This document shows positions 35,951 through 47,285 of a stretch of DNA of 64,000 nt, piece by piece (the first letter of the stretch is position 1; every line of letters starts with the position of its first letter). This DNA is from Methylotetracoccus oryzae (GTDB lineage: Bacteria > Pseudomonadota > Gammaproteobacteria > Methylococcales > Methylococcaceae), in the NCBI RefSeq assembly GCF_006175985.1, contig NZ_SRSH01000002.1, positions 124,001 to 188,000 of the forward strand, given 5' to 3'. The notes beneath the pieces were generated by a model that searched no databases, had not been told where the DNA came from, and worked only from the letters and a program-made list of their open reading frames with translations. The translations under genes and the position numbers were made by a program.

Positions 35951-36727
35951 TTAGGCCGGGTTGTCGCTGGGTATATAGAAACAGTCCAAAGCGAAGGCGT
36001 CGGACACGTGAGCCATGAGCGCCTGGATCCCGAACTGCTCGGTCGCGTGGTGCCCGCCCGCAAACATGTAGATGCCCGCTTCCCTTGCTTCATGCCAATC
36101 ATGCTCGCTCATCTCGCCGGTCACGTAGGCGTCGAGACCGGCGGCCACCGCGTCTTTCCAGCCGCCGTTGGCGCCGCCGGTGATGATGCCGATCGAGCGG
36201 ATCGGCCGCGGGTCGTCGGGGGACGCCAGCAGCACCGCATGATCCAGCGCCGTCTGCAGGCGCATCCGTAACGCGGCGGCCGGCAGCGGCTCAGGCAAGC
36301 AGCCGCGGATACCGGTGGGCCGGCCCTGATGATTGCCGAAGGCATCGAGTTCGGTCAAGCCGATTCGCAGACCGAGCTGCGCGGCGTTGCCGATCTCCGG
36401 GTGCGCGTCCAGCGGCAGATGGTAGGCGAACAGATTGATGCCGTGGCGCACCAATGGGAAGACCCGTCGTGCGAACGGTCCGGTCAGGGTGCGCGCGCCA
36501 TGGAACTGCCAGAACAGCCCGTGATGGACGATGAGCGCCTGTGCGTCCTGTTGCACCGCCACGGCAGCCGAGTGCGCCGTTGCCGACACAGAGAACGCGA
36601 CCCGCGCGATCTCATCCGTTCCCTCGATCTGCAGCCCGTTGGGGCCGTAATCGGCAAATGAGGCCGGATCGAACAGTTCGGTAAGAAACCGGTCGAGTTC
36701 GGCGCGAGTCGTCGTGGCCGGGCCCAC
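35951..36727 (-). CDS. Nif3-like dinuclear metal center protein
   Basis: Hexameric Nif3/YbgI family protein with a two-metal site. The 258-residue product from GTG 36727 keeps the conserved ligands: VHHGLFW near residue 69, AYHLPLDAHPEIGN near 100, and GGHHATEQFG near 220. The longer in-frame ORF runs into the neighbouring gene, so I took the GTG 13 bp after that gene's stop. Function is uncertain; GTP cyclohydrolase or NAD-related roles have been proposed for relatives. Confidence 0.9.
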   Translation of the reverse strand: MGPATTTRAELDRFLTELFDPASFADYGPNGLQIEGTDEIARVAFSVSATAHSAAVAVQQDAQALIVHHGLFWQFHGARTLTGPFARRVFPLVRHGINLFAYHLPLDAHPEIGNAAQLGLRIGLTELDAFGNHQGRPTGIRGCLPEPLPAAALRMRLQTALDHAVLLASPDDPRPIRSIGIITGGANGGWKDAVAAGLDAYVTGEMSEHDWHEAREAGIYMFAGGHHATEQFGIQALMAHVSDAFALDCFYIPSDNPA

Positions 36728-36740
36728 GAACAGGCGGCTG

Positions 36741-37211
36741 TCAGATGTCCTGCACCCATTCGGCGTCGCGGACGAACCGCTGTTTTTCGCGATGTTCCAT
36801 TTCGGCGAGGTTCTGAAAGACTTCGCGCGCATGGGTATCGTCGATCTCGTTGGCGGTTTCGCGGTAGATGGCAATCAGTGCGTCGTCGAAGCGCATCGCC
36901 ATCGTGATCACGTCGTCCACCGTCAGGTTGCTGCGCGTGCTGGAATGGGCGAGCAGCCCTTCGATGTTCGAGCTCGGCGCGTACTGCAACCACTGCTCGA
37001 GTATCTTGCGGCGCGTACCTTCTTCGAAGCGCTCCATGGCCTGCTGGCGGTTTCGCTCATGCCGGCTGAGGTAATCGAGCACCATCTTGACCCGGGTCTG
37101 TTCGGACTGAAGCCCGAGTTGATCGTAGGTCTCGCGCAGCCGTGTGTGCAGATCGATACCGTAGGCGAGTACGTCCTTGACCTGCTCGAAGTTATGCATT
37201 CTGGTTGTCAT
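36741..37211 (-). CDS. Four-helix protein, possibly ferritin-like
   Basis: A 156-residue, almost entirely helical protein starting MTTRMHNFEQVKDVL. Acidic and His residues that could form a di-iron site occur on separate helices: E27, H51, E118 and E137-x-x-H140. The second helix lacks the usual ExxH Glu (L48-x-x-H51), so a metal site is not certain. It is upstream of the Nif3-like gene by 13 bp. I chose ATG 37211 over an upstream in-frame start. Hemerythrin-like or simple helical-bundle proteins are alternatives. Confidence 0.55.
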   Translation of the reverse strand: MTTRMHNFEQVKDVLAYGIDLHTRLRETYDQLGLQSEQTRVKMVLDYLSRHERNRQQAMERFEEGTRRKILEQWLQYAPSSNIEGLLAHSSTRSNLTVDDVITMAMRFDDALIAIYRETANEIDDTHAREVFQNLAEMEHREKQRFVRDAEWVQDI

Positions 37212-37584
37212 GATTCGATCCTCACTGTATTCGATTCCCTCCGGTCGCGGCGGTCGTTCCGCTCCGCATGGGCAAGTCGGCAGGACGGCGTCCATCGGGA
37301 CCCAGTACCGTCGCACGACCTGTCCGAACGCACATCATAGCGCCGAACTTTTCGCAATGGCATAGCCGCTGATGCCCGGTACGGATGGCGGAGCGGGCTG
37401 GCTTCCGGCCGGTCCGGGGTTGAGTTCGTGTCACGCCTCCAACGGGTCTTCGATACCGCCGGCTCGGTTTGGCAATCCTTCCCTAGTCGGAGGATTCGCT
37501 GTACAGTCGGCAAACATTCCGGGATCGCGCGCCGGGGAGCACGCGGACCAAGGTGTCGGCGGCGGGCAATGCCCAGGGGGTTTC
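37212..37584. other. 373-bp gap upstream of the nuo operon
   Basis: Divergent region that must hold the promoter for nuoA-N. I see no convincing -35/-10 pair, no ORF with coding character and no tRNA. Many gammaproteobacteria carry secG and a tRNA-Leu here, but neither is present. Confidence 0.5.
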
Positions 37585-38004
37585 ATGAACGTCGATCGGG
37601 TGCAGGTCGAGTCGCTCGTACCGCTGGCGATCTACTTCCTGCTGGTACTCGGCGTCGTCGGTGTGATGCTGGCCATTCCCCGCTTTGTCGCCCAGCGCCG
37701 CCGCAGTCAGGCGCGCGACGAGCCCTTCGAATCCGGCATCCTCTCGGTCGGCGATACCCACCTGCACCTCGGCGTGCATTTCTGGCCGATCGCGATCTTC
37801 TTCGTGATATTCGACCTGGAAGCCATCTTTATCTTCGCCTGGGCCGTAGCGGTGCGCGAGGTCGGCTGGCCCGGGTATCTGGAGATGCTGGTGTTCGTCA
37901 GTGTGCTGCTGGCTGCACTGGTTTATCTGTGGAAGCTGGGTGCGCTCGACTGGCGCACCCGCCGGCAGCAGCTGCAAGATTCATTGTTGTCGGAGCGGGG
38001 GTAA
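37585..38004 (+). CDS. nuoA: NADH-quinone oxidoreductase subunit A
   Basis: Membrane subunit of complex I. The 139-residue protein has three transmembrane helices. The conserved loop carries [12 protein letters not shown], and the second helix carries [17 protein letters not shown] with the conserved acidic residues. AGGGGG precedes ATG 37585. First gene of the nuo operon; E. coli NuoA is 147 residues. Confidence 0.96.
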   Translation: MNVDRVQVESLVPLAIYFLLVLGVVGVMLAIPRFVAQRRRSQARDEPFESGILSVGDTHLHLGVHFWPIAIFFVIFDLEAIFIFAWAVAVREVGWPGYLEMLVFVSVLLAALVYLWKLGALDWRTRRQQLQDSLLSERG

Positions 38005-38009
38005 GCGCG

Positions 38010-38648
38010 ATGCCCTGGACCTTGACCCGAGCCAGCGACGATCCCGCTCCGCGGCCGGGTGGAGCGCCGAACGAGGCCGCCATGAGCCGCAACGTCGTGC
38101 TGAGCCGCCTGGACGACCTGATCGCCTGGGGTCGCGCCCATTCCGTCTGGCCGTTCAACTTCGGTCTGTCGTGCTGTTACGTCGAGATGGCGACTGCCTT
38201 CACCAGCCGCCACGACATCGCCCGCTTCGGGTCGGAGGTGATCCGCGGCAGTCCTCGTCAGGCCGATCTGATCGTGATCTCCGGCACCGTTTTCCGGAAA
38301 ATGGCGCCGGTCGTGCAGCGCCTGTATGAACAACTGCTGGAACCGCGCTGGGTCATCTCGATGGGATCGTGCGCCAATTCCGGCGGCATGTACGACATCT
38401 ACAGCGTCGTGCAAGGCGTCGACAGCTTTTTACCGGTCGACGTCTATGTGCCGGGTTGTCCGCCGCGCCCCGAGGCGCTGCTCGAGGGACTGATCCTGCT
38501 GCAGCAGTCGATCGGCCGGGAGCGTCGCCCCATGGGCTTCGTGGTCGGCGAGGGTGGCCTTCAGGCAGCGCCCAAGCCGAGCCAGCGGGAGTTGAAAACG
38601 GCTGAGCGCATGCAGGCCGACCGGTTGCGGGATCCGGGCCAGGTGTAA
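38010..38648 (+). CDS. nuoB: NADH-quinone oxidoreductase subunit B
   Basis: Peripheral-arm subunit that holds the N2 4Fe-4S cluster, the last electron carrier before quinone. The 212-residue protein has the tandem C55-C56 (GLSCCYVEM), C121 (GSCANSGG) and C150 (PGCPPRPEA) ligands. ATG 38010 lies 5 bp after the nuoA stop with GGGGGT upstream. The N- and C-terminal extensions are like those in E. coli NuoB (220 residues). Confidence 0.97.
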   Translation: MPWTLTRASDDPAPRPGGAPNEAAMSRNVVLSRLDDLIAWGRAHSVWPFNFGLSCCYVEMATAFTSRHDIARFGSEVIRGSPRQADLIVISGTVFRKMAPVVQRLYEQLLEPRWVISMGSCANSGGMYDIYSVVQGVDSFLPVDVYVPGCPPRPEALLEGLILLQQSIGRERRPMGFVVGEGGLQAAPKPSQRELKTAERMQADRLRDPGQV

Positions 38649-38660
38649 CGGGTTTCCAGG

Positions 38661-40451
38661 ATGACCGAAGCCGCGTTGCAACGTCCGCCCCCCGCTGCCG
38701 AGCCGCCGGAGCCGGACATCGTGGCAGCGTTGCGCGGGCGCCTCGGTCCAGCCGGTTTGCTATGCCATCAGCCCACCCAGGACGGGATTCCGACCTGCTG
38801 GGTCGCTGCAGACCAGGTCCTGCCCGCGCTGCGCTACCTGAAGGACGAAGCCGCGCCCCGCTATGCGATGCTCTTCGATCTGACCGCGGTCGACGAGCGC
38901 CTCCGCCGTCACCGGGTCGGGCTCCCGGACAGCGATTTCACACTGGTCTATCAGCTGTTGTCGTTCGACAGCAATGACTGGTTCCGTTTAAAACTCGCCC
39001 TGCCCGCCGGCACCGCGAGCGCGCCGAGCATCACCGGTCTGTGGGCGTCTGCGAACTGGTATGAACGCGAGGTTTTCGATCTGTTCGGCATCGAGTTCGT
39101 CGGGCACCCGAACCTGCGCCGGATCATCATGCCACCGACCTGGCAGGGGCATCCGCTCCGGAAGGACCATCCGGCCCGCGCGACCGAAATGGGTCTGTTC
39201 AGTCTGCCGGCAGAGCGCCAAGCCTTCGAGCAGGAAGCCTTGCGGTTCGTGCCCGAGGAGTGGGGGATGCGGCGCAGCGGGGAGGACAACGACTTCCTGT
39301 TCCTGAACCTCGGGCCAAATCATCCCAGCGTCCACGGCGTGTTCCGCATCGCGTTGCAGCTGGATGGCGAGGAGATCGTCGACGCGGTGCCGGACATCGG
39401 CTATCACCACCGCGGCGCCGAGAAGATGGGGGAGCGCCAGAGCTGGCATAGCTACATTCCCTACACGGACCGGGTCGATTATCTTGGCGGCTCGCTGAAC
39501 AATCTGCCCTACGTGATGGCCATAGAGCAAATGACCGGCATCGAGGTGCCGCCGCGCGCTCAGGTCATCCGGGTCATGATTTCGGAGTTCTACCGGATCG
39601 CCAGCCATTTACTGTTCTATGGAACCTTCGCTCAGGATGTCGGCCAGATGTCCCCGGTCTTCTACACCTTCGTCGACCGCGAGAAGGTGTTCGACATCGT
39701 CGAGTCCATCACCGGTGCGCGGATGCATTCGAGCTTCTTCCGGATCGGCGGCGTGGCCGCGGATCTGCCACAGGGGTGGGACCGGCGTGTGCGCGAGTTT
39801 GTCGATTGGCTGCCACCGCGCCTGGACGAATACGACGGCATGGTCATGCAGAACGGTTTGCTGAAACGGCGCACGCAAGGGATAGGGGTTTACGACACCG
39901 AGCAGGCCATCGCCTGGGGCGTGACCGGCGCCGGGCTGCGGGCCACCGGGCTAGCCTGGGACTTTCGCAAGGCGCGGCCTTACTCCGGCTACGAGAATTT
40001 CGAGTTCGAGGTTCCGACCGGTCGCAATGGGGACTGCTACGACCGCTGCGCCGTACGGGTCGATGAGATGCGGCAGAGTGTTCGCATCATCCGGCAATGC
40101 CTCGCGCACATGCCCGAAGGTCCTTATAAGGCACGGCATCCGCTGACGACGCCACCGCCCAAGGAACGGACGATGCATGACATCGAGACCCTCATCCAGC
40201 ATTTCCTGAGCGTCAGCTGGGGGCCGGTCATTCCGCCCGGCGAGGGCTTCGCCTGCATCGAGGCCACCAAGGGCCTCAACGGCTATTACTTGACCAGCGA
40301 CGGCGGCACGATGTCATACCGGACCCGTATCCGGACACCCTCGTTCCCACATCTGCAGCTGATCCCGGACATGGCCCGGGGCCTGATGATCGCCGATCTG
40401 ATCGCGATCCTGGCCAGCATCGATTTCGTCATGGCCGACGTGGACCGGTGA
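38661..40451 (+). CDS. nuoCD: NADH-quinone oxidoreductase subunit CD (fused)
   Basis: Natural fusion of NuoC (30-kDa, about residues 1-185) and NuoD (49-kDa, about 205-596), both in the peripheral arm. NuoC signature: [20 protein letters not shown]. NuoD signatures: [30 protein letters not shown] and the C-terminal [11 protein letters not shown]. The fusion and length are as in E. coli (about 600). The NuoD His and Tyr of the quinone pocket lie in the conserved segments. It follows nuoB by 12 bp. Confidence 0.97.
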   Translation: MTEAALQRPPPAAEPPEPDIVAALRGRLGPAGLLCHQPTQDGIPTCWVAADQVLPALRYLKDEAAPRYAMLFDLTAVDERLRRHRVGLPDSDFTLVYQLLSFDSNDWFRLKLALPAGTASAPSITGLWASANWYEREVFDLFGIEFVGHPNLRRIIMPPTWQGHPLRKDHPARATEMGLFSLPAERQAFEQEALRFVPEEWGMRRSGEDNDFLFLNLGPNHPSVHGVFRIALQLDGEEIVDAVPDIGYHHRGAEKMGERQSWHSYIPYTDRVDYLGGSLNNLPYVMAIEQMTGIEVPPRAQVIRVMISEFYRIASHLLFYGTFAQDVGQMSPVFYTFVDREKVFDIVESITGARMHSSFFRIGGVAADLPQGWDRRVREFVDWLPPRLDEYDGMVMQNGLLKRRTQGIGVYDTEQAIAWGVTGAGLRATGLAWDFRKARPYSGYENFEFEVPTGRNGDCYDRCAVRVDEMRQSVRIIRQCLAHMPEGPYKARHPLTTPPPKERTMHDIETLIQHFLSVSWGPVIPPGEGFACIEATKGLNGYYLTSDGGTMSYRTRIRTPSFPHLQLIPDMARGLMIADLIAILASIDFVMADVDR

Positions 40452-40458
40452 GGAGCTA

Positions 40459-40968
40459 ATGATGACGCCGGAAACGATCCTGACCGCGGCCGAAATCGCC
40501 GAGATCCAGGCCGAACTCGCGCATTACCCTAGCCCGTCGGCGGCGTCGATCGAGGCGCTCAAGGTCGTGCAGAAGCACCGCGGCTGGGTGGCGGACGAGC
40601 CGCTGAAGGCCGTAGCTTCCTTGCTGAACATGTCGCCCGAGGATCTGGATGCCGTCGCGACGTTCTACAACCTGATCTTTCGCAAGCCGGTGGGGCGCAC
40701 GGTGATCTACTGCTGTAACAGCGTCAGCTGCTGGATGCTCGAGGCCGATGTGGTCCGCGAGCGCCTGTCCGAGCGACTTGGCATCGGCTTCGGCGAGACG
40801 ACCCCGGATGGTGCGTACACCCTGTTGCCGATCGTCTGCCTGGGCGCTTGTGACCATGCGCCGGTCGTCATGGTCGGCGAGCGTCTATGCCACGATGTCA
40901 GGCCGGCACAGATCGACGCCGTCTTCGCTGACGATGTCGGCCCGGCAAGCACGGCGTCCGCGCGATGA
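40459..40968 (+). CDS. nuoE: NADH-quinone oxidoreductase subunit E
   Basis: 24-kDa subunit with the N1a 2Fe-2S cluster. The ligands are visible as C86-x4-C91 (CNSVSC) and C127-x3-C131 (CLGAC). The 169-residue length matches E. coli NuoE. Two consecutive ATG codons lie at 40459 and 40462. It overlaps nuoF by 4 bp. Confidence 0.96.
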   Translation: MMTPETILTAAEIAEIQAELAHYPSPSAASIEALKVVQKHRGWVADEPLKAVASLLNMSPEDLDAVATFYNLIFRKPVGRTVIYCCNSVSCWMLEADVVRERLSERLGIGFGETTPDGAYTLLPIVCLGACDHAPVVMVGERLCHDVRPAQIDAVFADDVGPASTASAR

Positions 40969-42242
40969 GCGGTACCGCTACCCCACTGACGCAAAACGTT
41001 CGCCTCGACGGCGCCGCGGCGACGCTCGAACAATATCGGCGAACTGGCGGTTACCGCGGGCTTGAACGGGCGTTGGAAGAGCTGCCACCCGAGGCCGTGC
41101 AACAGGAAGTCAAGGACGCGGGACTGCGCGGCCGCGGCGGCGCCGGCTTCCCGACCGGCGTCAAATGGGGACTGGTGCCGATGGGCGACGACGCGGGGCA
41201 GAAGTACCTGGTCGTCAACGCCGACGAGATGGAACCGGGCACCTTCAAGGATCGCTACCTGATGGAGCGTGACCCGCACCAGCTGATCGAGGGTGTCGCG
41301 ATCGCTGCTTATGCCGTGCAGGCCAGCGTCGCCTACGTCTTTCTGCGCGGCGAATATCATCTGGCGGCCGAGCGGCTCAAGCGAGCGATGGCCGAGGCCC
41401 TGGATCAGAGCTATCTCGGCTCGAATATCTGCAGCTCGTCCTTCAGCCTGGAACTGCATCTGCACAGCAGCGCCGGCCGCTACATCTGCGGTGAGGAAAC
41501 CGCGCTGCTTAACTCGCTCGAAGGCAAGCGCGCGACGCCGCGGGCCAAACCCCCGTTTCCGCAGATCAGCGGCCTGTGGGGACGCCCCACGGTCGTCAAC
41601 AATGTCGAGACACTGTGCAATGTGCCGCACATCCTCAGGGAAGGCGTGGCCTGGTACCGCGCGCTGACTGCCAGCGTCGATCCCGGCACCAAGTTGTTTG
41701 GCGCCAGCGGGCGGGTCCGGCGCCCCGGCTTGTGGGAACTGCCGATGGGCACGACGATACGGGAGATAATCGAGGACCATGCGGGCGGGATGCGGGACGG
41801 CTACCGGCTCCGCGGCCTGCTGCCCGGCGGGGCGTCCACCGATTTCCTGCTGCCGGAACACCTCGACGTGCCGATGGAGTTCGACGCGGTTGCCAAGGCC
41901 GGCAGCCGGATGGGCACGGGCACGATGATCGTGCTCGACGACCGAACCTGTCCGGTGCAGATGGTGTTGAACCTCGAGCGTTTCTTCGCGCAGGAGTCCT
42001 GCGGCTGGTGCACGCCCTGCCGCGACGGTCTGCCTTGGACGGTGCGCCTGCTCGAAGACCTCGTGGCCGGCCAGGGGCGGGCCGAGGACTTGGAACAACT
42101 GGGCCGCCTTTGTCGCCTGATGGGTCCAGGAAACACTTTCTGCGCGCTCGCGCCGGGCGCGGCCGAGCCGCTGCAGAGTGCGTTGAAGCATTTCCTCGGC
42201 GATTTCGAACGCTATTTGCCGCGGCAGTCGGAGGTCGCCTGA
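40965..42242 (+). CDS. nuoF: NADH-quinone oxidoreductase subunit F
   Basis: 51-kDa subunit that binds NADH, FMN and the N3 4Fe-4S cluster. The nucleotide-binding motif GRGGAGFPTGVKW and NADEMEPGTFKDR are present. The N3 ligands are C346, C349 and C352 (SCGWCTPC) plus a later Cys in NTFCAL. The 425-residue product is slightly shorter than E. coli NuoF (445). Its TGA overlaps the nuoG ATG by one base. Confidence 0.97.
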   Translation: MSGTATPLTQNVRLDGAAATLEQYRRTGGYRGLERALEELPPEAVQQEVKDAGLRGRGGAGFPTGVKWGLVPMGDDAGQKYLVVNADEMEPGTFKDRYLMERDPHQLIEGVAIAAYAVQASVAYVFLRGEYHLAAERLKRAMAEALDQSYLGSNICSSSFSLELHLHSSAGRYICGEETALLNSLEGKRATPRAKPPFPQISGLWGRPTVVNNVETLCNVPHILREGVAWYRALTASVDPGTKLFGASGRVRRPGLWELPMGTTIREIIEDHAGGMRDGYRLRGLLPGGASTDFLLPEHLDVPMEFDAVAKAGSRMGTGTMIVLDDRTCPVQMVLNLERFFAQESCGWCTPCRDGLPWTVRLLEDLVAGQGRAEDLEQLGRLCRLMGPGNTFCALAPGAAEPLQSALKHFLGDFERYLPRQSEVA

Positions 42243-44938
42243 TGGTCGGAATCGTCGTCGATGGCGAGCCACATGAGGTCCCTGCCGGCGGCAATCTGCT
42301 GCAGAGCCTATTGTCGCTGGGGCTGGACCTGCCGTATTTCTGCTGGCACCCGGCGCTGGGTTCGGTCGGTGCGTGCCGGCAGTGTGCGGTCGTGCAGTAT
42401 CGCGACGAGAACGATGTGACCGGCCGTGTGGCGATGGCGTGCATGACGCCGGTCGCCGAGGGGCTGCGGATCGGCTTGAAGGCGCCGGCTGCGGTCGAGT
42501 TCCGCGCCGGCATCATCGAACTGCTGATGACCAATCATCCGCACGACTGCCCGGTCTGTGAGGAAGGCGGCGAGTGTCATCTGCAGGACATGACCGTGAT
42601 GACCGGCCACACCTTCCGGCAGTACCGCGGGCTCAAGCGCACCCACCGCAATCAGTATCTCGGTCCGTTCATCAACCACGAGATGAACCGCTGTATCGCC
42701 TGCTACCGCTGCGTCCGCTTTTATCGCGACTATGCCGGCGGTGATGACCTGCAGGTGTTTGCCTCCCGCAATCAGGTCTATTTTGGCCGTTTCGAGGACG
42801 GTGCGCTGGAGAACGAGTTCAGCGGCAACCTGGTCGAGGTCTGCCCGACGGGCGTGTTCACCGATCGTACCTTCAGCGCGCATTTCACACGCAAGTGGGA
42901 TCTGCAGACCGCGCCATCCGTTTGCGTGCATTGTGGGGTGGGGTGCAACACGACGCCCGGCGAGCGCTATGGCACGCTGAAGCGGGTGATCAACCGCTAT
43001 CACGGCGACCTCAATGGCTATTTCCTGTGCGACCGTGGGCGTTTCGGTTACGGCTTCGTGAATTGCGCCGATCGCCTGACCGAACCGATGTTGCACGGTC
43101 AGCCGGTCACGCGCGCCGAGGGTAGAGCGCGACTGAGGGATGTGACCTTCAAGGGCGCGATCGGGATAGGCTCGCCGCGGGCCTCGCTCGAGGCGAACTT
43201 CGCGTTGCGCGAACTGGTCGGGCCCGAGAACTTCTATGCGGGGTGTGCTGACGCCGATTACGCGATGCTCGACACGATACGGCGCGTGCTGGCGTCATGG
43301 CCGGTGCATAGCCCTAGCTTGCGCGAGGTCGAAGGGGCCGACGTCGTGCTGGTGCTGGGCGAGGATGTCGGCAATACCGCACCGCGCCTCGCGCTGGCGA
43401 TCCGCCAAGCCACTCGAAATTGCATGTTGGCCGCTGCCGCGGAGCTGAAGATCGCGCCGTGGCAGGATGCCGCCGTCCGCGAACTGGCCCAGCAGGTCCG
43501 TGGCCCGCTGTTCGTACTCGCGACGACGGGGACGCGTCTGGACGAACTGGCCGAGGTCGTGGTCCGGCGAACCCCTGCCGACATTGCCCGTTTGGGCTTC
43601 GCGATCGCGCATGCGCTGGAGCCTGCGGCGCCCGCCGTTTCCGGGCTGTCCGACGAGGACCGGCAACACGCCGAGTCGATAGCCGAGGCCCTCAAACGGG
43701 CAGACAACCCACTGGTGGTCAGCGGAACCGGCAGTGGTGAGCCGGCCATCGTGGAGGCTGCAGCGCAGATTGCTTGCGCGCTGAGTCGCCGCCGCAAGCA
43801 GCCGGCATCCGTATCCTTCGTCGTGCCCGAATGCAACAGCCTGGGTCTTATGCTGCTGGACCCGAAGCGCCTGGGCAAGGCGCTGGAGAGTGCAGAGAGC
43901 GGATCAGTGCCGGCGGCAATCGTGCTTGAGAGCGACTTGTTTCGGAGCGCGAGAACAGAGGCGGTCGAAAGCTTCCTGTCACGCGTGGGGGAAACGGTAC
44001 TGCTCGATCACTCGCCGCAGGCAACCGCTCACCGAGCTCAGATCGTGCTGCCGGTAGGCACTTTCGCCGAGACCGAGGGAACGTTCGTCAACGGCGAGGG
44101 CAGGGCGCAGCGGTTCTTCGCGGCGATGTCGCCGCGCGGCGCAGCGATGGATAGCTGGCGTTGGCTCGCCGAGGCACATCCCCGACACGATTGGCAGTGC
44201 CTGGACGAGGTCACAGGGGCCTGCGCGGCGGCCATTCCAGTCCTGGCCCGGATGGTCGATGCGGCGCCCCGCGCGGATTTCAGGATCGATGGGCTGAAGA
44301 TCCCCAGACAGACGCACCGCCGCAGCGGGCGGACGGCGGCTTCCGCGCATATCGATATCCGCGAGCCGCAGCCGCAAGACGACACCGACTCGGCCCTGGC
44401 ATTCACGATGGAGGGTGATGCTTTCGATGCGCCGGCGGCGCTGCGAACCTACAGCTGGGCGCCGAGTTGGAACTCGAACGGCCAGTCGATAGCCAAGTTC
44501 CAGGACGAGGTCGGCGGCGCACTGCGCGGAGGCGATCCGGGCGTCCGGCTGTTTGAGCCGGTTCAGCGAGGTGCAGCCCCCTGGTTCACCGAGATACCCA
44601 GGGCCGTAGCCGCCGAGCCCGGCGTGTGGCTCACGGTTCCGCGATATCACGTGTTCGGCAGCGAAGCACTTTCGGCGCGCGCCGAATCGGTCGTAGAGCG
44701 CATCCCGGCGCCTTATGTCGCCTTGCATCCCAGCGATCTCGCTCGGCTGGGACATGCGGATTCCGTGGAACTGAACTGGCACGGATTTCGGGAAGTGCTG
44801 CCGGTGCTGGCCGACGACACCGTGGTTCCCGGCACCATCGGCGTGCCGGTTGGCCTCCCCGGCATGCCCTGCGGTCCCTGTCCGCGAACCTTGGCCTTGC
44901 GCAAGGCCGAACCGCACGGCTCCGGAGTCAGCACGTGA
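42242..44938 (+). CDS. nuoG: NADH-quinone oxidoreductase subunit G
   Basis: Largest peripheral subunit, carrying Fe-S clusters N1b (C34, C45, C48, C67), N5 (H99, C103, C106, C112), N4 (C151, C154, C157, C201) and the extra N7 (C228, C231, C235, C263). The N7 ligands are at the same residue numbers as in E. coli. The C-terminal half is a degenerate molybdopterin-oxidoreductase fold ending in a domain with [12 protein letters not shown]. At 898 residues it is of the E. coli type (908). Confidence 0.96.
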   Translation: MVGIVVDGEPHEVPAGGNLLQSLLSLGLDLPYFCWHPALGSVGACRQCAVVQYRDENDVTGRVAMACMTPVAEGLRIGLKAPAAVEFRAGIIELLMTNHPHDCPVCEEGGECHLQDMTVMTGHTFRQYRGLKRTHRNQYLGPFINHEMNRCIACYRCVRFYRDYAGGDDLQVFASRNQVYFGRFEDGALENEFSGNLVEVCPTGVFTDRTFSAHFTRKWDLQTAPSVCVHCGVGCNTTPGERYGTLKRVINRYHGDLNGYFLCDRGRFGYGFVNCADRLTEPMLHGQPVTRAEGRARLRDVTFKGAIGIGSPRASLEANFALRELVGPENFYAGCADADYAMLDTIRRVLASWPVHSPSLREVEGADVVLVLGEDVGNTAPRLALAIRQATRNCMLAAAAELKIAPWQDAAVRELAQQVRGPLFVLATTGTRLDELAEVVVRRTPADIARLGFAIAHALEPAAPAVSGLSDEDRQHAESIAEALKRADNPLVVSGTGSGEPAIVEAAAQIACALSRRRKQPASVSFVVPECNSLGLMLLDPKRLGKALESAESGSVPAAIVLESDLFRSARTEAVESFLSRVGETVLLDHSPQATAHRAQIVLPVGTFAETEGTFVNGEGRAQRFFAAMSPRGAAMDSWRWLAEAHPRHDWQCLDEVTGACAAAIPVLARMVDAAPRADFRIDGLKIPRQTHRRSGRTAASAHIDIREPQPQDDTDSALAFTMEGDAFDAPAALRTYSWAPSWNSNGQSIAKFQDEVGGALRGGDPGVRLFEPVQRGAAPWFTEIPRAVAAEPGVWLTVPRYHVFGSEALSARAESVVERIPAPYVALHPSDLARLGHADSVELNWHGFREVLPVLADDTVVPGTIGVPVGLPGMPCGPCPRTLALRKAEPHGSGVST

Positions 44939-45891
44939 GCGTGGGGTCGCCGCTGAACATCGGACTGATCCTCGGGGCCGTGATCGCGACGGCCGCGGTG
45001 TTGATCTGGGTCGAGCGCCGGCTGCTGGCCGTCTGGCAGGACCGGCTGGGCCCGAACCGGCTAGGACCTTTGGGCTTGCTGCAGGTCGCGGCCGACATGA
45101 TCAAGATCCTCAGCAAGGAAGACTGGGTTCCGCCCTTCGCCGACAAGGGCGTATTCGTTTTCGCACCCACCGTCATCATGGTCACGATGCTGACCGCCTT
45201 CGCGGTCGTGCCGATCGCACCGGACGTCGGCATCATCGACTTCAATTTCGGGCTGCTGTATTTCCTCGCCTTGTCGTCGCTATCGGTCTACAGTGCGGTG
45301 CTCGCGGGCTATGCATCGAACAACAAGTATTCGCTGTATGGCGCGTTGCGCGCCTCGGCGCAGACGCTGAGCTACGAGGTCTTCATGGGCCTGTCGGTCA
45401 TGGGGGTGGTGATGCTGGCCGGCACCTTCGACCTGCGGGTCATCGTCGAGGCCCAACAAAATCTCTGGTACATCGTGCCGCAGTGCCTGGGATTCGCGGT
45501 GTTCTTCATCGCGGCGCTGGCCGAGAGTCACCGGACCCCATTCGACCTTCCCGAGGCCGAACATGAACTCGTCGCGGGTTTCCATACCGAGTATTCGGGC
45601 ATCAAGTTCGGCATGTTTTTTGTCGGCGAGTACATCGGCATCACGCTGAGTTCGGCCATGATGGTGACGCTATTCTTCGGCGGCTGGCACGGTCCGTTGT
45701 TGCCGCCCGTGGTCTGGTTCGTGCTGAAGACCGCGGTTTTCATCATGCTGTTCATCCTGATCCGCGGCTCGCTGCCGAGACCCCGCTACGATCAGTTGAT
45801 GGCCTTCGGCTGGAAGGTCATGCTGCCGCTGGCCTTGGTCAACCTGATGCTGACCGGGGCGCTGGTGCTGATGGTCGGGAGTGACGCGTGA
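44935..45891 (+). CDS. nuoH: NADH-quinone oxidoreductase subunit H
   Basis: Membrane subunit forming the quinone-access channel. The 318-residue protein has about eight membrane helices, the conserved [12 protein letters not shown], and the loop [20 protein letters not shown] that faces the quinone. The start is a GTG (44935) overlapping the nuoG stop by 4 bp. The length is close to E. coli NuoH (325). Confidence 0.96.
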   Translation: MSVGSPLNIGLILGAVIATAAVLIWVERRLLAVWQDRLGPNRLGPLGLLQVAADMIKILSKEDWVPPFADKGVFVFAPTVIMVTMLTAFAVVPIAPDVGIIDFNFGLLYFLALSSLSVYSAVLAGYASNNKYSLYGALRASAQTLSYEVFMGLSVMGVVMLAGTFDLRVIVEAQQNLWYIVPQCLGFAVFFIAALAESHRTPFDLPEAEHELVAGFHTEYSGIKFGMFFVGEYIGITLSSAMMVTLFFGGWHGPLLPPVVWFVLKTAVFIMLFILIRGSLPRPRYDQLMAFGWKVMLPLALVNLMLTGALVLMVGSDA

Positions 45892-46457
45892 TGGCCGGTC
45901 TGCGGCAGATCGCCATGCAGGGGCGGGCGGTGCTGGGCATCGTGCTGAGTCAGTTCCGAACGCTGTGGCGGGTGCTGGGACATACCTTCACGCGGGCCGA
46001 CACGGTTCAGTATCCGGAACAAAAGCCCGCGCTATCCCCACGCTACCGCGGGCGCATCGTGTTGACGCGCGACCCCGACGGGGAGGAACGCTGCGTCGCG
46101 TGCAACCTGTGCGCCGTCGTGTGCCCGGTCGCGTGCATCGCGCTGCAGAAGGCCGAGGACGCGCACGGCCGCTGGTATCCCGAATTCTTTCGCATCAATT
46201 TCTCGCGCTGCATTTTGTGCGGCCTGTGCGAGGAAGCCTGTCCGACCTATGCGATCCAGTTGACACCCGACTTCGAGATGGCCGAATACGACCGGCGCAA
46301 CATGGTGTATGAGAAGGAGCATCTGCTGATCGACGGCCCGGGGAAGTACCATGACTACAACTTCTACCGCGTCGCCGGCAAGAGCATCGGCGGGAAGGAC
46401 AAGGGCGAGGCGGAGCATGAAGCGCCCCCGATCGATATCCACAGCCTGCTGCCATGA
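45888..46457 (+). CDS. nuoI: NADH-quinone oxidoreductase subunit I
   Basis: Carries clusters N6a and N6b. The ligands are two ferredoxin motifs: C68, C71, C74, C78 and C107, C110, C113, C117 ([12 protein letters not shown] and [12 protein letters not shown]). The 189-residue length fits the family. ATGA overlap with nuoH. Confidence 0.97.
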   Translation: MMAGLRQIAMQGRAVLGIVLSQFRTLWRVLGHTFTRADTVQYPEQKPALSPRYRGRIVLTRDPDGEERCVACNLCAVVCPVACIALQKAEDAHGRWYPEFFRINFSRCILCGLCEEACPTYAIQLTPDFEMAEYDRRNMVYEKEHLLIDGPGKYHDYNFYRVAGKSIGGKDKGEAEHEAPPIDIHSLLP

Positions 46458-46467
46458 AGGAACAGGG

Positions 46468-46968
46468 ATGCTGTTGACCTTGTTCTACACCGCGGCCGCC
46501 GTCGCCGTGATCTCGACCGCGCTGGTCGTCACCCAGCTGAACGCGGTGCATGCGCTTTTGTACCTGATACTGTCGCTGATCGCATCGGCAGTTGTGTTTT
46601 ACCTGATGGGGGCCTATTTCGCCGCGCTGCTGGAGGTGATCGTCTATGCCGGCGCCGTCATGGTGCTATTCCTGTTCGTCGTGATGTTGCTGAACCTCGG
46701 CCAGCGTACCATCGAACAGGAGCAGGCCTGGCTGCAGCCCGGAAGCTGGCGTGGTCCGGCAGTGCTGGCAGGCGTGTTGCTGACCGAACTGTTGTGGGTG
46801 CTTGCAACGGGGTCCGCGGCGGAAACCGGCCATGTCGTCAGCTCCAAGGAGGTCGGCATCCGGTTGTTCGGGCCGTATGTGTTGGCGGTCGAACTGGCCT
46901 CGATGCTGCTGTTGGCGGGTCTGGTGGGGGCCTATCATCTGGCGCGCCGCGGGGGCCGGCTGCGATGA
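46468..46968 (+). CDS. nuoJ: NADH-quinone oxidoreductase subunit J
   Basis: Hydrophobic 166-residue subunit with five membrane helices. The conserved segment [19 protein letters not shown] contains the pi-bulge helix found in all NuoJ. ATG 46468 has CAGGG upstream and lies 10 bp after nuoI. The E. coli protein is 184 residues. Confidence 0.95.
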   Translation: MLLTLFYTAAAVAVISTALVVTQLNAVHALLYLILSLIASAVVFYLMGAYFAALLEVIVYAGAVMVLFLFVVMLLNLGQRTIEQEQAWLQPGSWRGPAVLAGVLLTELLWVLATGSAAETGHVVSSKEVGIRLFGPYVLAVELASMLLLAGLVGAYHLARRGGRLR

Positions 46969-47273
46969 ACGCGATCCCTCTGGAACATGGTCTGGCCTTG
47001 GCTGCCATCCTGTTCGCGCTCGGACTTATCGGCGTGATGGTGCGGCGCAATCTGATATCGGTATTGATGTCGCTCGAAATCATGCTGAATGCCGCCGGAC
47101 TGGCCTTCATCGTCGCGGGTTCGCGTTGGGACCAGGCGGACGGCCAGATCATGCTGCTGCTGGTGCTGAGCCTGGCCGCGGCCGAGGTCGGCGTGGCGCT
47201 GGGTCTGGTCATGCAGGTCTACCGGCGTTTTCGCACGCTGGACATCGACGCGCTAAGCCAGATGAAGGGCTGA
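46965..47273 (+). CDS. nuoK: NADH-quinone oxidoreductase subunit K
   Basis: A 102-residue membrane subunit with three helices. The conserved acidic residues of the proton path lie in [15 protein letters not shown] and [17 protein letters not shown] overlap with nuoJ. MrpC homologues share the fold, but the operon context settles the identity. Confidence 0.96.
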   Translation: MNAIPLEHGLALAAILFALGLIGVMVRRNLISVLMSLEIMLNAAGLAFIVAGSRWDQADGQIMLLLVLSLAAAEVGVALGLVMQVYRRFRTLDIDALSQMKG

Positions 47274-47285
47274 CGGAGACCGCCG

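Noticed and set aside
37370-37480. tRNA-like stretch upstream of nuoA
   Set aside because: A tRNA-Leu is common at this position, and a few bases look similar, but there is no T-loop GGTTCGA, no foldable acceptor stem and no clear anticodon arm.
40707-42272. Long minus-strand ORF of 521 codons
   Set aside because: Antisense to nuoE and nuoF, with biased composition and no domain.
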